A stretch of DNA of 14,683 nucleotides, taken from contig DAFX01000081.1 of the NCBI GenBank assembly GCA_002495535.1, positions 1-14,683 of the forward strand, given 5' to 3'. Below the pieces are notes generated by a model that did no database searches, was not told the DNA's origin, and saw only the letters and a list, made by a program, of their open reading frames with translations. The stretch comes from Euryarchaeota archaeon UBA433. Its GTDB lineage: Archaea; Thermoplasmatota; Poseidoniia; Poseidoniales; Poseidoniaceae. Positions 7,796-14,683 of the stretch are shown here, one piece after another; the stretch's first letter is position 1, and the number at the start of each line of letters is the position of its first letter. A program made the translations under genes and the position numbers.

Positions 7796-7942
7796 TTGCC
7801 GACCCCCTTGGTTCGACCACACGCCCGCGCTTCATATCCCTTGTTGAAACATGGTTGTGATTGATTGTATTTTTACGGTGCATTCAAGCATTGGTTTTCT
7901 CTGGAGGGGGATAGGGGAGCCTTGCTTCCCTGGTGACGCATC
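7796..7942. promoter_or_regulatory. Divergent intergenic region between mevalonate kinase and the EtfD-like gene
   Basis: The 147 bases between the two start codons must hold promoters for both directions. The most AT-rich part, TTGATTGTATTTTTAC at 7861-7876, is the best candidate for a TATA-like element; its TATTTTTA could serve the rightward gene with a 5' leader of about 45 bases. GGTGA at 7932-7936, six bases before ATG 7943, is a good Shine-Dalgarno sequence for the rightward gene. No convincing TATA box for mevalonate kinase was found, and no RNA gene was recognised. Confidence 0.4.
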
Positions 7943-9979
7943 ATGGAACATCCCCTCACAATGTCGTACGGTCCTCTACCTGGATGGGTATTCTTGCTCG
8001 TTCTCGGTGCTATCTCTGGCGGCTTCTTCGTCTATCAGGTCGTCAAGGCCACACGGCTCGTGATGGTTGGTGCTCCTGAGGATCGGTTTGACAACTGGGG
8101 TGCAAGGATCAAAGAAGTCATCACCGGGTGGCTTGGTCAAAAGCGTGTCCTCGAGGATAAAATCGCTGGTGGCATCCATGTTTTGATGTTCTGGGGTTTC
8201 CTCATGCTCTCGACAGATATGTTTGATTTGGTGACTGCGAATTGGTTTTCTCACTCCCTTTTGCCTGATCTCATCAGAGGGCCTTGGAACATCATCGTCG
8301 AGACGGGTTACACCATTGCTTTGATTGGCTGTTTTGCAGCATTGCTTCGGCGCGTGGTCTTTACGCCTGAAAAACTCAAGGGGAAATCTCAACTCGAAGG
8401 CAACTTCATTCTTATTCTCATCATGACGATCACCCTGACTTCGTTTGTGGTCGAGGCTGGTGAAGAAGGCGTCTCGGCAACATGGGAGCCAATTGGGGCA
8501 TGGGTTGCAAGCGCTCTTGAACCGTCGACCAACGTCGTCGTTGCTTCCTACTGGTTGCACATGCTGGCAATTTCGACCTTCCTCTTCCTGATTCCTGTTT
8601 CGAAGCACATGCACCTGGTCATGGCCTTCCCCAACGTCTTCTTCCACGACATTCGACCAATGGCAACCATGGAACCGTTAGCGCGAGGTGAAGACGGTAA
8701 GGCGATTCTATTGGACGACCTTGACATCGAATCTTTTGGTACGGTGAACTACACCGATTTAACTTGGCGAAACCTCATCGATGGATGGGCCTGCACATCG
8801 TGTGCCCGATGTCAAGATGTTTGTCCGGCCTATGCGAGTGGTAAAGCGTTGAACCCAATGCAGATCATCCATGATGTACGCCACTATGCCAACGACAACT
8901 CAACGGCGCTGTTGGCTGGTGAAACGCCAGAACAGGATATCATTGCTCGGTTTGGTGAAGATGCAATTTGGGCCTGCACAACCTGCCATGCGTGCGTTGA
9001 AGCCTGCCCGATTTACATTGACCATGTGCCAAAACTCACCGACGCTCGCCGCCACTTGATGATGGAGCGAATGGAGTTCGATGAAAGCGTCGAAGACACC
9101 ATCATGCCGCTTATGGCGACCATCGAGAATTTGGAATCCGATTCCAATCCATACGGTCTTCCTGCTCACGAGCGTGGAGACTGGGCTGAAGGGCTTGACG
9201 TCAAGGTTGCAGAGCCAGCCGAATACATCTACTTCGCAGGTTGTGCGGCGTCTTTTGACGAACGCAACAAGAAGGTCGCTCGAGACACCATCAGCGTCAT
9301 GAAAGAGGCAGGTCTCGATGTTGGTATTCTCGGTATGCAGGAGGGTTGCAGCGGGGATTCAGCTCGACGAGCCGGAAATGAGTACCTCTTCCAAATGCTT
9401 GCTGAAACGAACCTTGCTACGTTTGAAGAAATTGGCGTGAAGAAAATTGTCGCCTCTTGCCCACACTGTTTCCACACCCTCGGAAAAGAGTACAAGGATT
9501 ATGGCGGAGAAGACATCGAAGTGATGCACCACTCTCAACTCATCAACCACCTTCAACAAGAAGGGAAACTCCCCGATCCAAAGCACGACCCTTCAGTGAC
9601 CTTCCACGACCCGTGTTACCTCGGCCGAATCGGAGGCGAAATCGAAGCACCAAGGAACGCAATCGGCGGCGTCGATATTGAAATCGAACGGCATGGTAAG
9701 CAATCGTTCTGCTGCGGTGCGGGCGGCGCACAAATGTGGATGGAAGAGGATGCTGACCAACGCGTCAACGTCATCCGCGCCAAAGAAATCGCAGAAACAG
9801 GAGCGGAAACTGTAGCGGTTGGTTGCCCGTTCTGTTCAACCATGGTCAGCGACGGCCTCACAGCCATTGATTCTGAAATGGAAGTCAAGGACATAGCAGA
9901 AATTGTTTGGGAGCAAATCAAAGCCAACGATGCTGCCATTGAAGCAAAGAAAGCTGCGGCCGCCGAAGCAGAAGCTTGA
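7943..9979 (+). CDS. EtfD/FadF-like membrane iron-sulphur oxidoreductase (HdrD/GlpC-type, CCG domains)
   Basis: This 678-residue fusion has about five N-terminal membrane helices (about 14-34, 76-95, 119-138, 154-171, 202-225). Histidines suited to b-type haem, as in NarI-like subunits, include His79, His206, His222 and His224. Two 4Fe-4S motifs follow: C284-x2-C287-x2-C290-x3-C294-P and C345-x2-C348-x2-C351-x3-C355-P. The C-terminal half has two CCG-type cysteine domains: C434, C469 (GCSGD), C506/C509 (SCPHC), then C558, C590-C591-G, C628/C631 (GCPFC). This order matches membrane proteins of the EtfD/FadF family, which take electrons from the electron-transfer flavoprotein during acyl-CoA oxidation and pass them to quinone. 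No etfAB genes lie in the window, so the partner is inferred. HdrD- or GlpC-like reductase activity is the alternative. ATG 7943 has GGTGA six bases upstream; a second ATG at 7961 is possible. The C-terminus is Ala/Glu-rich. mutY follows 16 nt after the stop. Confidence 0.88.
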   Translation: MEHPLTMSYGPLPGWVFLLVLGAISGGFFVYQVVKATRLVMVGAPEDRFDNWGARIKEVITGWLGQKRVLEDKIAGGIHVLMFWGFLMLSTDMFDLVTANWFSHSLLPDLIRGPWNIIVETGYTIALIGCFAALLRRVVFTPEKLKGKSQLEGNFILILIMTITLTSFVVEAGEEGVSATWEPIGAWVASALEPSTNVVVASYWLHMLAISTFLFLIPVSKHMHLVMAFPNVFFHDIRPMATMEPLARGEDGKAILLDDLDIESFGTVNYTDLTWRNLIDGWACTSCARCQDVCPAYASGKALNPMQIIHDVRHYANDNSTALLAGETPEQDIIARFGEDAIWACTTCHACVEACPIYIDHVPKLTDARRHLMMERMEFDESVEDTIMPLMATIENLESDSNPYGLPAHERGDWAEGLDVKVAEPAEYIYFAGCAASFDERNKKVARDTISVMKEAGLDVGILGMQEGCSGDSARRAGNEYLFQMLAETNLATFEEIGVKKIVASCPHCFHTLGKEYKDYGGEDIEVMHHSQLINHLQQEGKLPDPKHDPSVTFHDPCYLGRIGGEIEAPRNAIGGVDIEIERHGKQSFCCGAGGAQMWMEEDADQRVNVIRAKEIAETGAETVAVGCPFCSTMVSDGLTAIDSEMEVKDIAEIVWEQIKANDAAIEAKKAAAAEAEA

Positions 9980-9984
9980 GTCAC

Positions 9985-9989
9985 GAGGT
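9985..9989 (+). promoter_or_regulatory. Ribosome binding site deciding the mutY start
   Basis: GAGGT sits six bases before ATG 9996 in the gap after the EtfD-like stop codon. This favours 9996 over the longer in-frame start at 9903, which would overlap the upstream gene by 77 bases with low-complexity Lys/Pro residues, and over ATG 10008. Confidence 0.6.
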
Positions 9990-9995
9990 CTGTTC

Positions 9996-10958
9996 ATGCC
10001 CCGAAGCATGGAACAGGAATCTTTGCTCGCTTGGTTCACCCAACATCAACGTGATTTGCCATGGCGACGTTTGGACGATGCGTGGCCAATTTTGCTTTCA
10101 GAAATACTCCTTCAACAAACTCAAGTGAGCCGAGGTGTCATTTTCTGGCAACGTCTTTTCGAGCGTTATCCAACGGTCCAAAGCATGGCTGAATCCACCG
10201 AAGAAGAGGTTCTATTTCTCTGGCAGGGTGCTGGATATTACAGCCGTGCTAGGCGTCTGTTTCAACTTTCCAAGGTGGTATGCGCCCCGAGTTCAGCCGG
10301 TGGTTTTGATGGCGATTTACCCACCTCGGCAGAGCAATTGCAAACCCTCCCCGGCGTTGGCCCTTACACCGCAGCAGCGGTGGCCAGCATTGCACATGGT
10401 GAGGCGATCGCATGCGTCGATGGCAATGTGATTCGGGTCATGGCCCGGCAAAATGGAATTAAAGAGCCCACAGGGCGAGAGGTTCAGCGTTGGGCGGACG
10501 AGGTCCTATGGTCGGATGATCCGGGCAACTGGAATCAAGCAGTGATGGAACTGGGCGCAACCATTTGCACCCCGAAGAGCCCAAGATGCGATGTTTGCCC
10601 TGTGAAGCAAACGTGTTTGGGTGTCGAGCATGCGGACCTCTATCCAGCACCAAAAAAACGCAAAAAGAAACGAGTGGACCTGCAGTGTGTCATTTACATC
10701 GATTCTAAAGGCAGGCCTGAATTAGAAATGAGGGACGCTTCAGGAATTTTGGCTGGTATGTGGGGCCCAAAGTTGGTTGAGCATGTTAATGCCGAAGGTT
10801 TGGGTTACCTCGGTGAGGTGCATCATGTGCTCTCTCATCGAGACATGCATGTCAAGGTGTGGTGCGGTGTTGCGGAAAAGGGCGTTGACCCGGCAACAGT
10901 CCCCCTTTCATCCCTTGATGTGAAACTGCTCAAACTTGCTGGTGTCATGCGAGATTGA
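9996..10958 (+). CDS. mutY: Adenine DNA glycosylase MutY
   Basis: MutY removes adenine mispaired with 8-oxoguanine in base-excision repair. The 320-residue protein has the HhH-GPD fold. LSEILLQQTQV carries the catalytic Glu36; the helix-hairpin-helix is LPGVGPYTAAA (118-128); the catalytic Asp142 is in CVDGNVIRV. The FCL-type 4Fe-4S cluster is C191-x6-C198-x2-C201-x5-C207. The C-terminal part (about 226-295) is a reduced NUDIX-like 8-oxoG recognition domain with HHVLSHRDMHVKVW; its LSH (279-281) corresponds to the FSH motif of bacterial MutY. A basic linker (KKRKKKR, 220-226) joins the two domains. The length is slightly below the 350 residues of E. coli MutY. It follows the EtfD-like gene by 16 nt, so co-transcription is likely. 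A plain endonuclease III is less likely because of the Glu36 motif and the C-terminal domain. Confidence 0.94.
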   Translation: MPRSMEQESLLAWFTQHQRDLPWRRLDDAWPILLSEILLQQTQVSRGVIFWQRLFERYPTVQSMAESTEEEVLFLWQGAGYYSRARRLFQLSKVVCAPSSAGGFDGDLPTSAEQLQTLPGVGPYTAAAVASIAHGEAIACVDGNVIRVMARQNGIKEPTGREVQRWADEVLWSDDPGNWNQAVMELGATICTPKSPRCDVCPVKQTCLGVEHADLYPAPKKRKKKRVDLQCVIYIDSKGRPELEMRDASGILAGMWGPKLVEHVNAEGLGYLGEVHHVLSHRDMHVKVWCGVAEKGVDPATVPLSSLDVKLLKLAGVMRD

Positions 10959-10981
10959 ATGTGCAGAATGTGATACTACCG

Positions 10982-10989
10982 TTATACAC
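10982..10989 (+). promoter_or_regulatory. Possible TATA box of the zinc-ribbon membrane protein gene
   Basis: TTATACAC lies about 21 bases (centre to base) before GTG 11007. This is slightly close for a start exactly at the codon but compatible with a leaderless or near-leaderless message. It falls in the 48-base gap after mutY. The match to the archaeal consensus is modest. Confidence 0.35.
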
Positions 10990-11006
10990 AGGAAACTGAG
11001 CCATTC

Positions 11007-11306
11007 GTGAATACAAATCAAATACATGCAGTTGAAGCGCCAGATATGCGTTTAGAATGGCCCGTCTATGCATTTACCGCCGGAGTTTTCCTCGCCTTTG
11101 CTCTAAGCGTTCAGTTTCTTTCACTTGGCACCTTTGCCGTCGTTGGGCTGTTCGTCTTGCTGTGCGTGGCCTATGCCTGGGTCGCGTGGCTGATGATCAA
11201 ACAGAAGGCCGTTCTCGAACTTCACGCCTATGGTACCTGTAACACCTGTGGTGAGTTGACGCCTTCGCAAGGCAAGCACTGCATGAACTGCGGTGCCGAA
11301 TTGTAA
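11007..11306 (+). CDS. Small two-helix membrane protein with a C-terminal zinc ribbon
   Basis: This 99-residue protein has two adjacent hydrophobic helices (about 19-39 and 41-64) and a C-terminal zinc-ribbon with C78-x2-C81 and C92-x2-C95 (CNTCG and CMNCG). The ribbon would face the same side as both termini, most likely the cytoplasm. No Shine-Dalgarno sequence precedes GTG 11007; an alternative ATG at 11046 would give 86 residues and keep both helices. Zinc ribbons of this kind usually mediate protein or nucleic acid contacts; no specific function is recognisable. It follows mutY by 48 bases on the same strand and converges on the RCC1/MopE gene. Confidence 0.75.
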   Translation: MNTNQIHAVEAPDMRLEWPVYAFTAGVFLAFALSVQFLSLGTFAVVGLFVLLCVAYAWVAWLMIKQKAVLELHAYGTCNTCGELTPSQGKHCMNCGAEL

Positions 11307-11319
11307 TCAAACACGCACT

Positions 11320-11359
11320 ACGGTGCCCTTGTCGTCGTATACAACCACAAAGGTACCGT
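11320..11359. repeat. Imperfect 13-bp inverted repeat between convergent genes
   Basis: Arms 11320-11332 and 11347-11359 (ACGGTGCCCTTGT and ACAAAGGTACCGT) pair at 11 of 13 positions with a 14-nt loop. On the minus strand both mismatches become G-T wobbles. The repeat starts 14 bases after the stop of the zinc-ribbon gene, in the 110-base convergent gap, so a role as a 3' structure or bidirectional termination aid is plausible. No T-run follows. A smaller hairpin (ATCCAT-CA-ATGGAT) lies at 11365-11378. Confidence 0.4.
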
Positions 11360-11416
11360 TTGCAATCCATCAATGGATCCACGGATTACTCGTTGTGTGA
11401 TGAACGAGCAAATCAG

Positions 11417-14400
11417 TTAATCCTTCTTCAACGATTTTCCAACAAAAATTATTCCAATGAATGACAGAATAATGAATACTGGTGTTTTGTATTCGTCAAC
11501 AAGTGACGCCATTGTGATTGATGGACCTGGTGGCTCATCTATTACTCCATCACAATCATCATCTACATTGTTTCCTTGTAATTCACTCATACCAGGGTTT
11601 ACTGTTGGATCCCAATCATTACAATCGGCATCATCAGGAGTAAGTATAGGTACATAGTTTGGTAAAGAGCAAATCCCGTTAATACATGTTGCTAGTGATT
11701 CATTGGGCCCATCTAGCAACCCGTCCGCTATGCCTCCCGATGCGCCCCAACAATCCACCTCATCATTATTATCAATGCTACAGACATTGAGGCGCCCCAC
11801 GCTAACGCTTTTACCAGGTGGTCCTATAGGTGTAGGGAACATGCTTGCACCTAATTCGGACGCTTTACCCCAACACTCTACTGCACCCCAGGTAGTGATA
11901 CCACAGATTGTGTTTCGCCCTGCTACAATTGACTGGAATTGATCTGTAGGAGTGGTTAGGACATTGTGATCGTTGTTTCCCCAACATTGAACCAATAAGG
12001 ATGTTATTTCAATTCCACAAGCGAATTGAAAACCAACCGCGATGCTTGAGAATTGAACCCCTGCAGGAGGATTTGTAGAGGCACCATTCCAGCTATAGCT
12101 ACCACTTATACAATCAACATTTCCGCTGTCGTATAAAATACATTTATGTCCATTTGCTGGTAAGAAAGTATTCATATTCATCAATACCTCTATGTCTACT
12201 TGCACAACGTTAGTCTGCGGATGAAGTAGTGGTGCTGTACTAGAAGCCATATTTTTACAATACATTTCCCCGTTGGTAGAAACTGCGCATACATTCTCTT
12301 TACCTAGTGCTAAACTCGCAAAGGGCGCATTTACTGCCAGAATTTGGACAAAGGTGGATCCAATCGGATTTCCATAAAGGTTCCAACACATAATGAAGGT
12401 CGTACTGATTTCCATTCCACATATTGCATTATCTCCTGCTTCGATATCTGAAAATTTATTTCCTGGTAGTGGCCAGTTTTCCGTTCCATCAACGCCCCAA
12501 CAAATAGCATTTCCTTCCGTAGTTAAAGCGCAGGAAAAAGAAGTTGCTAATGCGACTTTTGAAAATTTAAGATCACAATCAGCTGAACTTGTACAAGCGT
12601 TTGCAAAGACAGGGTGGCTTGGGTTCGTACAAGTTGAATGTCCGAAGGTCGTAACACATAGGTCATTCCCGTTACAATCGACATCTGTTGCACAGTTCGA
12701 GACCAATGGATAGTTAGCATCGCCATAGCCGTCATTATCCCAATCGAGGAAGAGTTGAGATTGCTGTCCATCACAATTATCATCTATTCCATTGAATGGA
12801 TCTTCAATAGCTGACGGATTTATGGCAGAATCCTGGTCATTACAATCCAAATTGTTATCAGCATAATCAATTCCTAAATCACAAACAAAATTAATACAAA
12901 CTCCGCTGTAATATGCTGGAGAGGAAGGGGGGGCGTTTGCCAAGGTACCTCCTGCGGGGCAATCGGTATCTAAGTTGCAATAATCAACATAGATTGGCGG
13001 AGCATTCATGTCACCGTAACCATCATGATCCATATCGTAATATTTAGTGCCCATTACTGTCACGGCATTTGATTGAGTTACGCTTGATGCGCCATAGATA
13101 TCGGTGATGGTAATGAAACATTCAATGACATCTCCAGGCGAGGCCAGGTAACCAAAGACTGACGAGTAAGCAGTGGCTGGCAAGTCGAGCGGATTGCTTG
13201 TGGAAGGAGAAGTTGCGCTGTATGTGTAAACATCTCCCTGTGGCGTTGTCAAGACCCATTCATACACATACGGCAACAACGGGTCAGCATCGGGGTCAAT
13301 TGGGCCGGTAATGGAACATAGTAAAACATCGGTATTACTTACACTAGATCCAGGAGTAATCACGGCTGAGGAAATAGAAGGTACTGAGTTCTGCGTACCT
13401 GATAGTTCGACTCGTAACTCAGTGGTACAACCCGGGATAATGAATTCGACAGCAGTTTGCTCATCAGAATGACATCCTTGTCCGCCATCATAATGGCCCC
13501 AACAACCGAGATTGCCGTTGGCCAAAGCACATCCTCCATACAGAGACAATTGCAGTTTGTCGATTTCACCAATACCCTGCAATAGGTATGCTGGCGTAGG
13601 TGTTGCAATGATATCTCGGGAACTTGGATAACAAGGGATCCAAGGAGTTGTTGTTATCGAGACAGTACCACACCCTTCACCCAATGGTAATTCTGAAAAT
13701 GCGCTTCCCCAGCAATACACATTTTCACTTGTAGGGTTATAGCTATCCCAAGCACAAGTGCTACGTACTGACGAAGTAATTCGATTGAAAGATATAGTTG
13801 AAGGGAGATTTACTTGCGTCCAATCATGGCCTAATGCATCTTCAGAAATGGTATTATCACCAATTTGACCCCATTTATTTTCTCCAGCACAATAGACTTC
13901 ACCGTTGTTTAATGTCGCACAAATGGAATGAATGGTTTTGCTGATTGCAGTGATTGGATGCCCAAATAAAGCAACTCCGTCAACGGTTGCGGGATCATCT
14001 GTTTCCATCCAAGTGTTGACTTTATCTGCATCATAGGGGGTATTCAACACACCTCCTTGTGAACCGTAACAAATGTAATCTCCAGAATCGACGCTTATGC
14101 ATATGTTTTGGCCCAAGAAATCCAAAGTCGAACCACCGCGGTTATCCGAGAAAATATTCTCATAACCACTCCCCGGTCCACTTTGTGAACTAAAAGAGTG
14201 AACTTTGCTTGATGGCGATTGTCCATCCAGTAAAATCCATGTGTTGCTGGCGAAATTCGAATTACCCCCTAGTCCACTGGTTGGTGCTGTTGAAGGATAT
14301 CCGCCCATCCAGTCGCCTGAAGACACCCATGCTGCTTGTTTTTGTCCCCATCCAATCGCGCTCCCCCAACAAATGACCTTACCGGTTATGGTTGAGGCGC

Positions 14401-14683
14401 ACCCTGTCGTCAAGCCGAGAATGAGTGAGGTTGCCTCTTCCCCAAGTGGAATCTGATGCAGATCGGAACCACCACCATCCCCTGCGTAGAATGTTCCTTC
14501 ACACAACCCGTAGCCCGGCAGTCCAGAATAATCGGCAAGAGAATGAGTTGCACAGGTTTCACGACCGGTTAAGTCTGCTGTCAGATCTGGGATAATCAAT
14601 TCCTCCCCCCAACACCAAACGGATTCATCGTCCATGATCGCACATGCCCAGTTGGAACTAACTTTGACTTTTTTTGGCGAAAG
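11417..14683 (-). CDS. Membrane-anchored RCC1-like / MopE-like surface protein, N-terminus cut by the window edge
   Basis: The frame is open to the right edge (1088 in-window residues). The ATG at 14635 is internal, because in-frame codons upstream of it encode KVSSNWACAI, the start of an RCC1-type blade, so the true start lies outside. Order: seven RCC1-like blades (14683-13475), an Ig/PKD-like region (about 13430-13050, ITGPIDPDADPLLPYVYEW), and a MopE-like block (13045-12572) with DMDHDGYGD, DWDNDGYGD and DCNDQDSAINP...NGIDDNCDG. Seven more blades follow (12568-11720), then a second MopE motif (about 11636-11530, DADCNDWDPTVNPG...NNVDDDCDG), and a C-terminal helix (TPVFIILSFIGIIFVG) ending in KSLKKD. 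Each blade has a Cys pair around a C(A/G)...G..hCWG core. This points to an exported, disulphide-stabilised, probably metal-binding surface protein anchored at its C-terminus. The ligand is unknown. Parts of the gene are much more AT-rich than its neighbours. Confidence 0.88.
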   Translation of the reverse strand, partial: LSPKKVKVSSNWACAIMDDESVWCWGEELIIPDLTADLTGRETCATHSLADYSGLPGYGLCEGTFYAGDGGGSDLHQIPLGEEATSLILGLTTGCASTITGKVICWGSAIGWGQKQAAWVSSGDWMGGYPSTAPTSGLGGNSNFASNTWILLDGQSPSSKVHSFSSQSGPGSGYENIFSDNRGGSTLDFLGQNICISVDSGDYICYGSQGGVLNTPYDADKVNTWMETDDPATVDGVALFGHPITAISKTIHSICATLNNGEVYCAGENKWGQIGDNTISEDALGHDWTQVNLPSTISFNRITSSVRSTCAWDSYNPTSENVYCWGSAFSELPLGEGCGTVSITTTPWIPCYPSSRDIIATPTPAYLLQGIGEIDKLQLSLYGGCALANGNLGCWGHYDGGQGCHSDEQTAVEFIIPGCTTELRVELSGTQNSVPSISSAVITPGSSVSNTDVLLCSITGPIDPDADPLLPYVYEWVLTTPQGDVYTYSATSPSTSNPLDLPATAYSSVFGYLASPGDVIECFITITDIYGASSVTQSNAVTVMGTKYYDMDHDGYGDMNAPPIYVDYCNLDTDCPAGGTLANAPPSSPAYYSGVCINFVCDLGIDYADNNLDCNDQDSAINPSAIEDPFNGIDDNCDGQQSQLFLDWDNDGYGDANYPLVSNCATDVDCNGNDLCVTTFGHSTCTNPSHPVFANACTSSADCDLKFSKVALATSFSCALTTEGNAICWGVDGTENWPLPGNKFSDIEAGDNAICGMEISTTFIMCWNLYGNPIGSTFVQILAVNAPFASLALGKENVCAVSTNGEMYCKNMASSTAPLLHPQTNVVQVDIEVLMNMNTFLPANGHKCILYDSGNVDCISGSYSWNGASTNPPAGVQFSSIAVGFQFACGIEITSLLVQCWGNNDHNVLTTPTDQFQSIVAGRNTICGITTWGAVECWGKASELGASMFPTPIGPPGKSVSVGRLNVCSIDNNDEVDCWGASGGIADGLLDGPNESLATCINGICSLPNYVPILTPDDADCNDWDPTVNPGMSELQGNNVDDDCDGVIDEPPGPSITMASLVDEYKTPVFIILSFIGIIFVGKSLKKD
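11720..12568 (-). repeat. Second RCC1-like propeller block (seven blades)
   Basis: Seven protein-level repeats follow one another, with Cys pairs in CALTTEGNAIC, CGMEISTTFIMC, CAVSTNGEMYC, CILYDSGNVDC, CGIEITSLLVQC, CGITTWGAVEC and CSIDNNDEVDC. The spacing is 9 or 10 residues in every case, mostly followed by WG or W. Seven blades is the number of the canonical RCC1 propeller, so this block probably closes as one domain. Confidence 0.75.
12572..13045 (-). other. MopE-like Asp/Cys-rich block between the two propellers
   Basis: This part of the RCC1/MopE protein carries two D-x-D-x-D-G-Y-G-D segments (DMDHDGYGD, DWDNDGYGD), a DCNDQDSAINP...NGIDDNCDG motif of the putative metal-binding MopE type, and Cys-rich DTDC / DVDC / SADCD stretches. 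Such loops usually bind calcium in exported proteins. They probably form a rigid linker here. Confidence 0.7.
13475..14683 (-). repeat. First RCC1-like propeller block (seven blades visible)
   Basis: Blade signatures in order are CAIMDDESVWC, CATHSL...GYGLC, CASTITGKVIC, CISVDSGDYIC, CATLNNGEVYC, CAWDSYN...NVYC and CALANGNLGC. Most are followed by WG, YG or AG. Spacing is more variable than in the second block (8 to 16 residues between the cysteines). Further blades may lie beyond the window. Confidence 0.7.

Noticed and set aside
7431..7847. Plus-strand open frame opposite the start of mevalonate kinase
   Set aside because: It lies antisense to the GHMP motif region, and its composition is a mirror of the Ala/Gly-rich kinase helices.
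7976..8647. Open frame of 223 codons on the minus strand
   Set aside because: It is antisense to the EtfD-like gene, whose Cys motifs and membrane helices make it the real frame. The antisense translation has no recognisable domain.
10135..10431. Plus-strand open frame of 98 codons
   Set aside because: It overlaps mutY in another frame, while the mutY frame carries the catalytic and Fe-S residues.
14667..14673. Run of seven A on the minus strand in the RCC1/MopE gene, a possible slippery site
   Set aside because: The zero frame continues with clear RCC1 blades on both sides, and no downstream structure or alternative product is visible.
1..14683. Search by eye for tRNA, rRNA, CRISPR arrays, insertion sequences and inteins
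   Set aside because: No cloverleaf, no direct-repeat array with spacers, no transposase and no split conserved gene was seen. The repeats present are protein-level domain repeats or short hairpins.

Overview
The window looks like a piece of a planktonic archaeal genome, most likely Marine Group II Euryarchaeota (Candidatus Poseidoniales). The archaeal signs are a two-repeat TATA-binding protein, an archaeal-type mevalonate kinase and an archaeal TATA box placed for a leaderless transcript. Three very large secreted, membrane-anchored proteins built from PKD, CARDB, RCC1 and MopE-like modules fit that group. The lineage call is inference from gene content. There are no rRNA, tRNA, CRISPR or transposase genes, and no gap of 300 bases without a gene.

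Layout. Positions 1-7795 form a minus-strand block, in transcription order: mevalonate kinase (7795-6632), TATA-binding protein (6550-5930), a 1204-residue PKD/CARDB surface protein (5866-2252) and its tandem paralogue (2231 to the left edge, where it is cut). The paralogue has an uninterrupted frame of 743 codons. A divergent spacer (7796-7942) separates this block from a plus-strand block: an EtfD/FadF-like membrane iron-sulphur oxidoreductase (7943-9979), a MutY-type adenine DNA glycosylase 16 nt behind it (9996-10958), and a small two-helix membrane protein with a zinc ribbon (11007-11306). Converging on this block from the right edge is a long minus-strand gene (11417-14683, cut at its 5' end). 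It encodes two RCC1-like beta-propellers separated by an Ig-like region and MopE-like Asp/Cys-rich repeats, with a C-terminal membrane anchor.

Function. The core genes cover basal transcription (TBP), isoprenoid lipid synthesis (mevalonate kinase), electron transfer to the membrane quinone pool, probably from fatty-acid oxidation (EtfD-like), and oxidative DNA damage repair (MutY). The surface genes probably act in binding or processing at the cell envelope; no enzymatic domain was recognised in them.

The most unusual points are: a roughly 20-residue insertion in the second TBP repeat; paired cysteines in every recognisable blade of the two propellers; the tandem duplication of the PKD/CARDB surface protein; an aromatic motif in the cytoplasmic tail of one copy; an extra stretch of about 40-50 residues in mevalonate kinase; and an uneven, partly very AT-rich composition of the RCC1/MopE gene.
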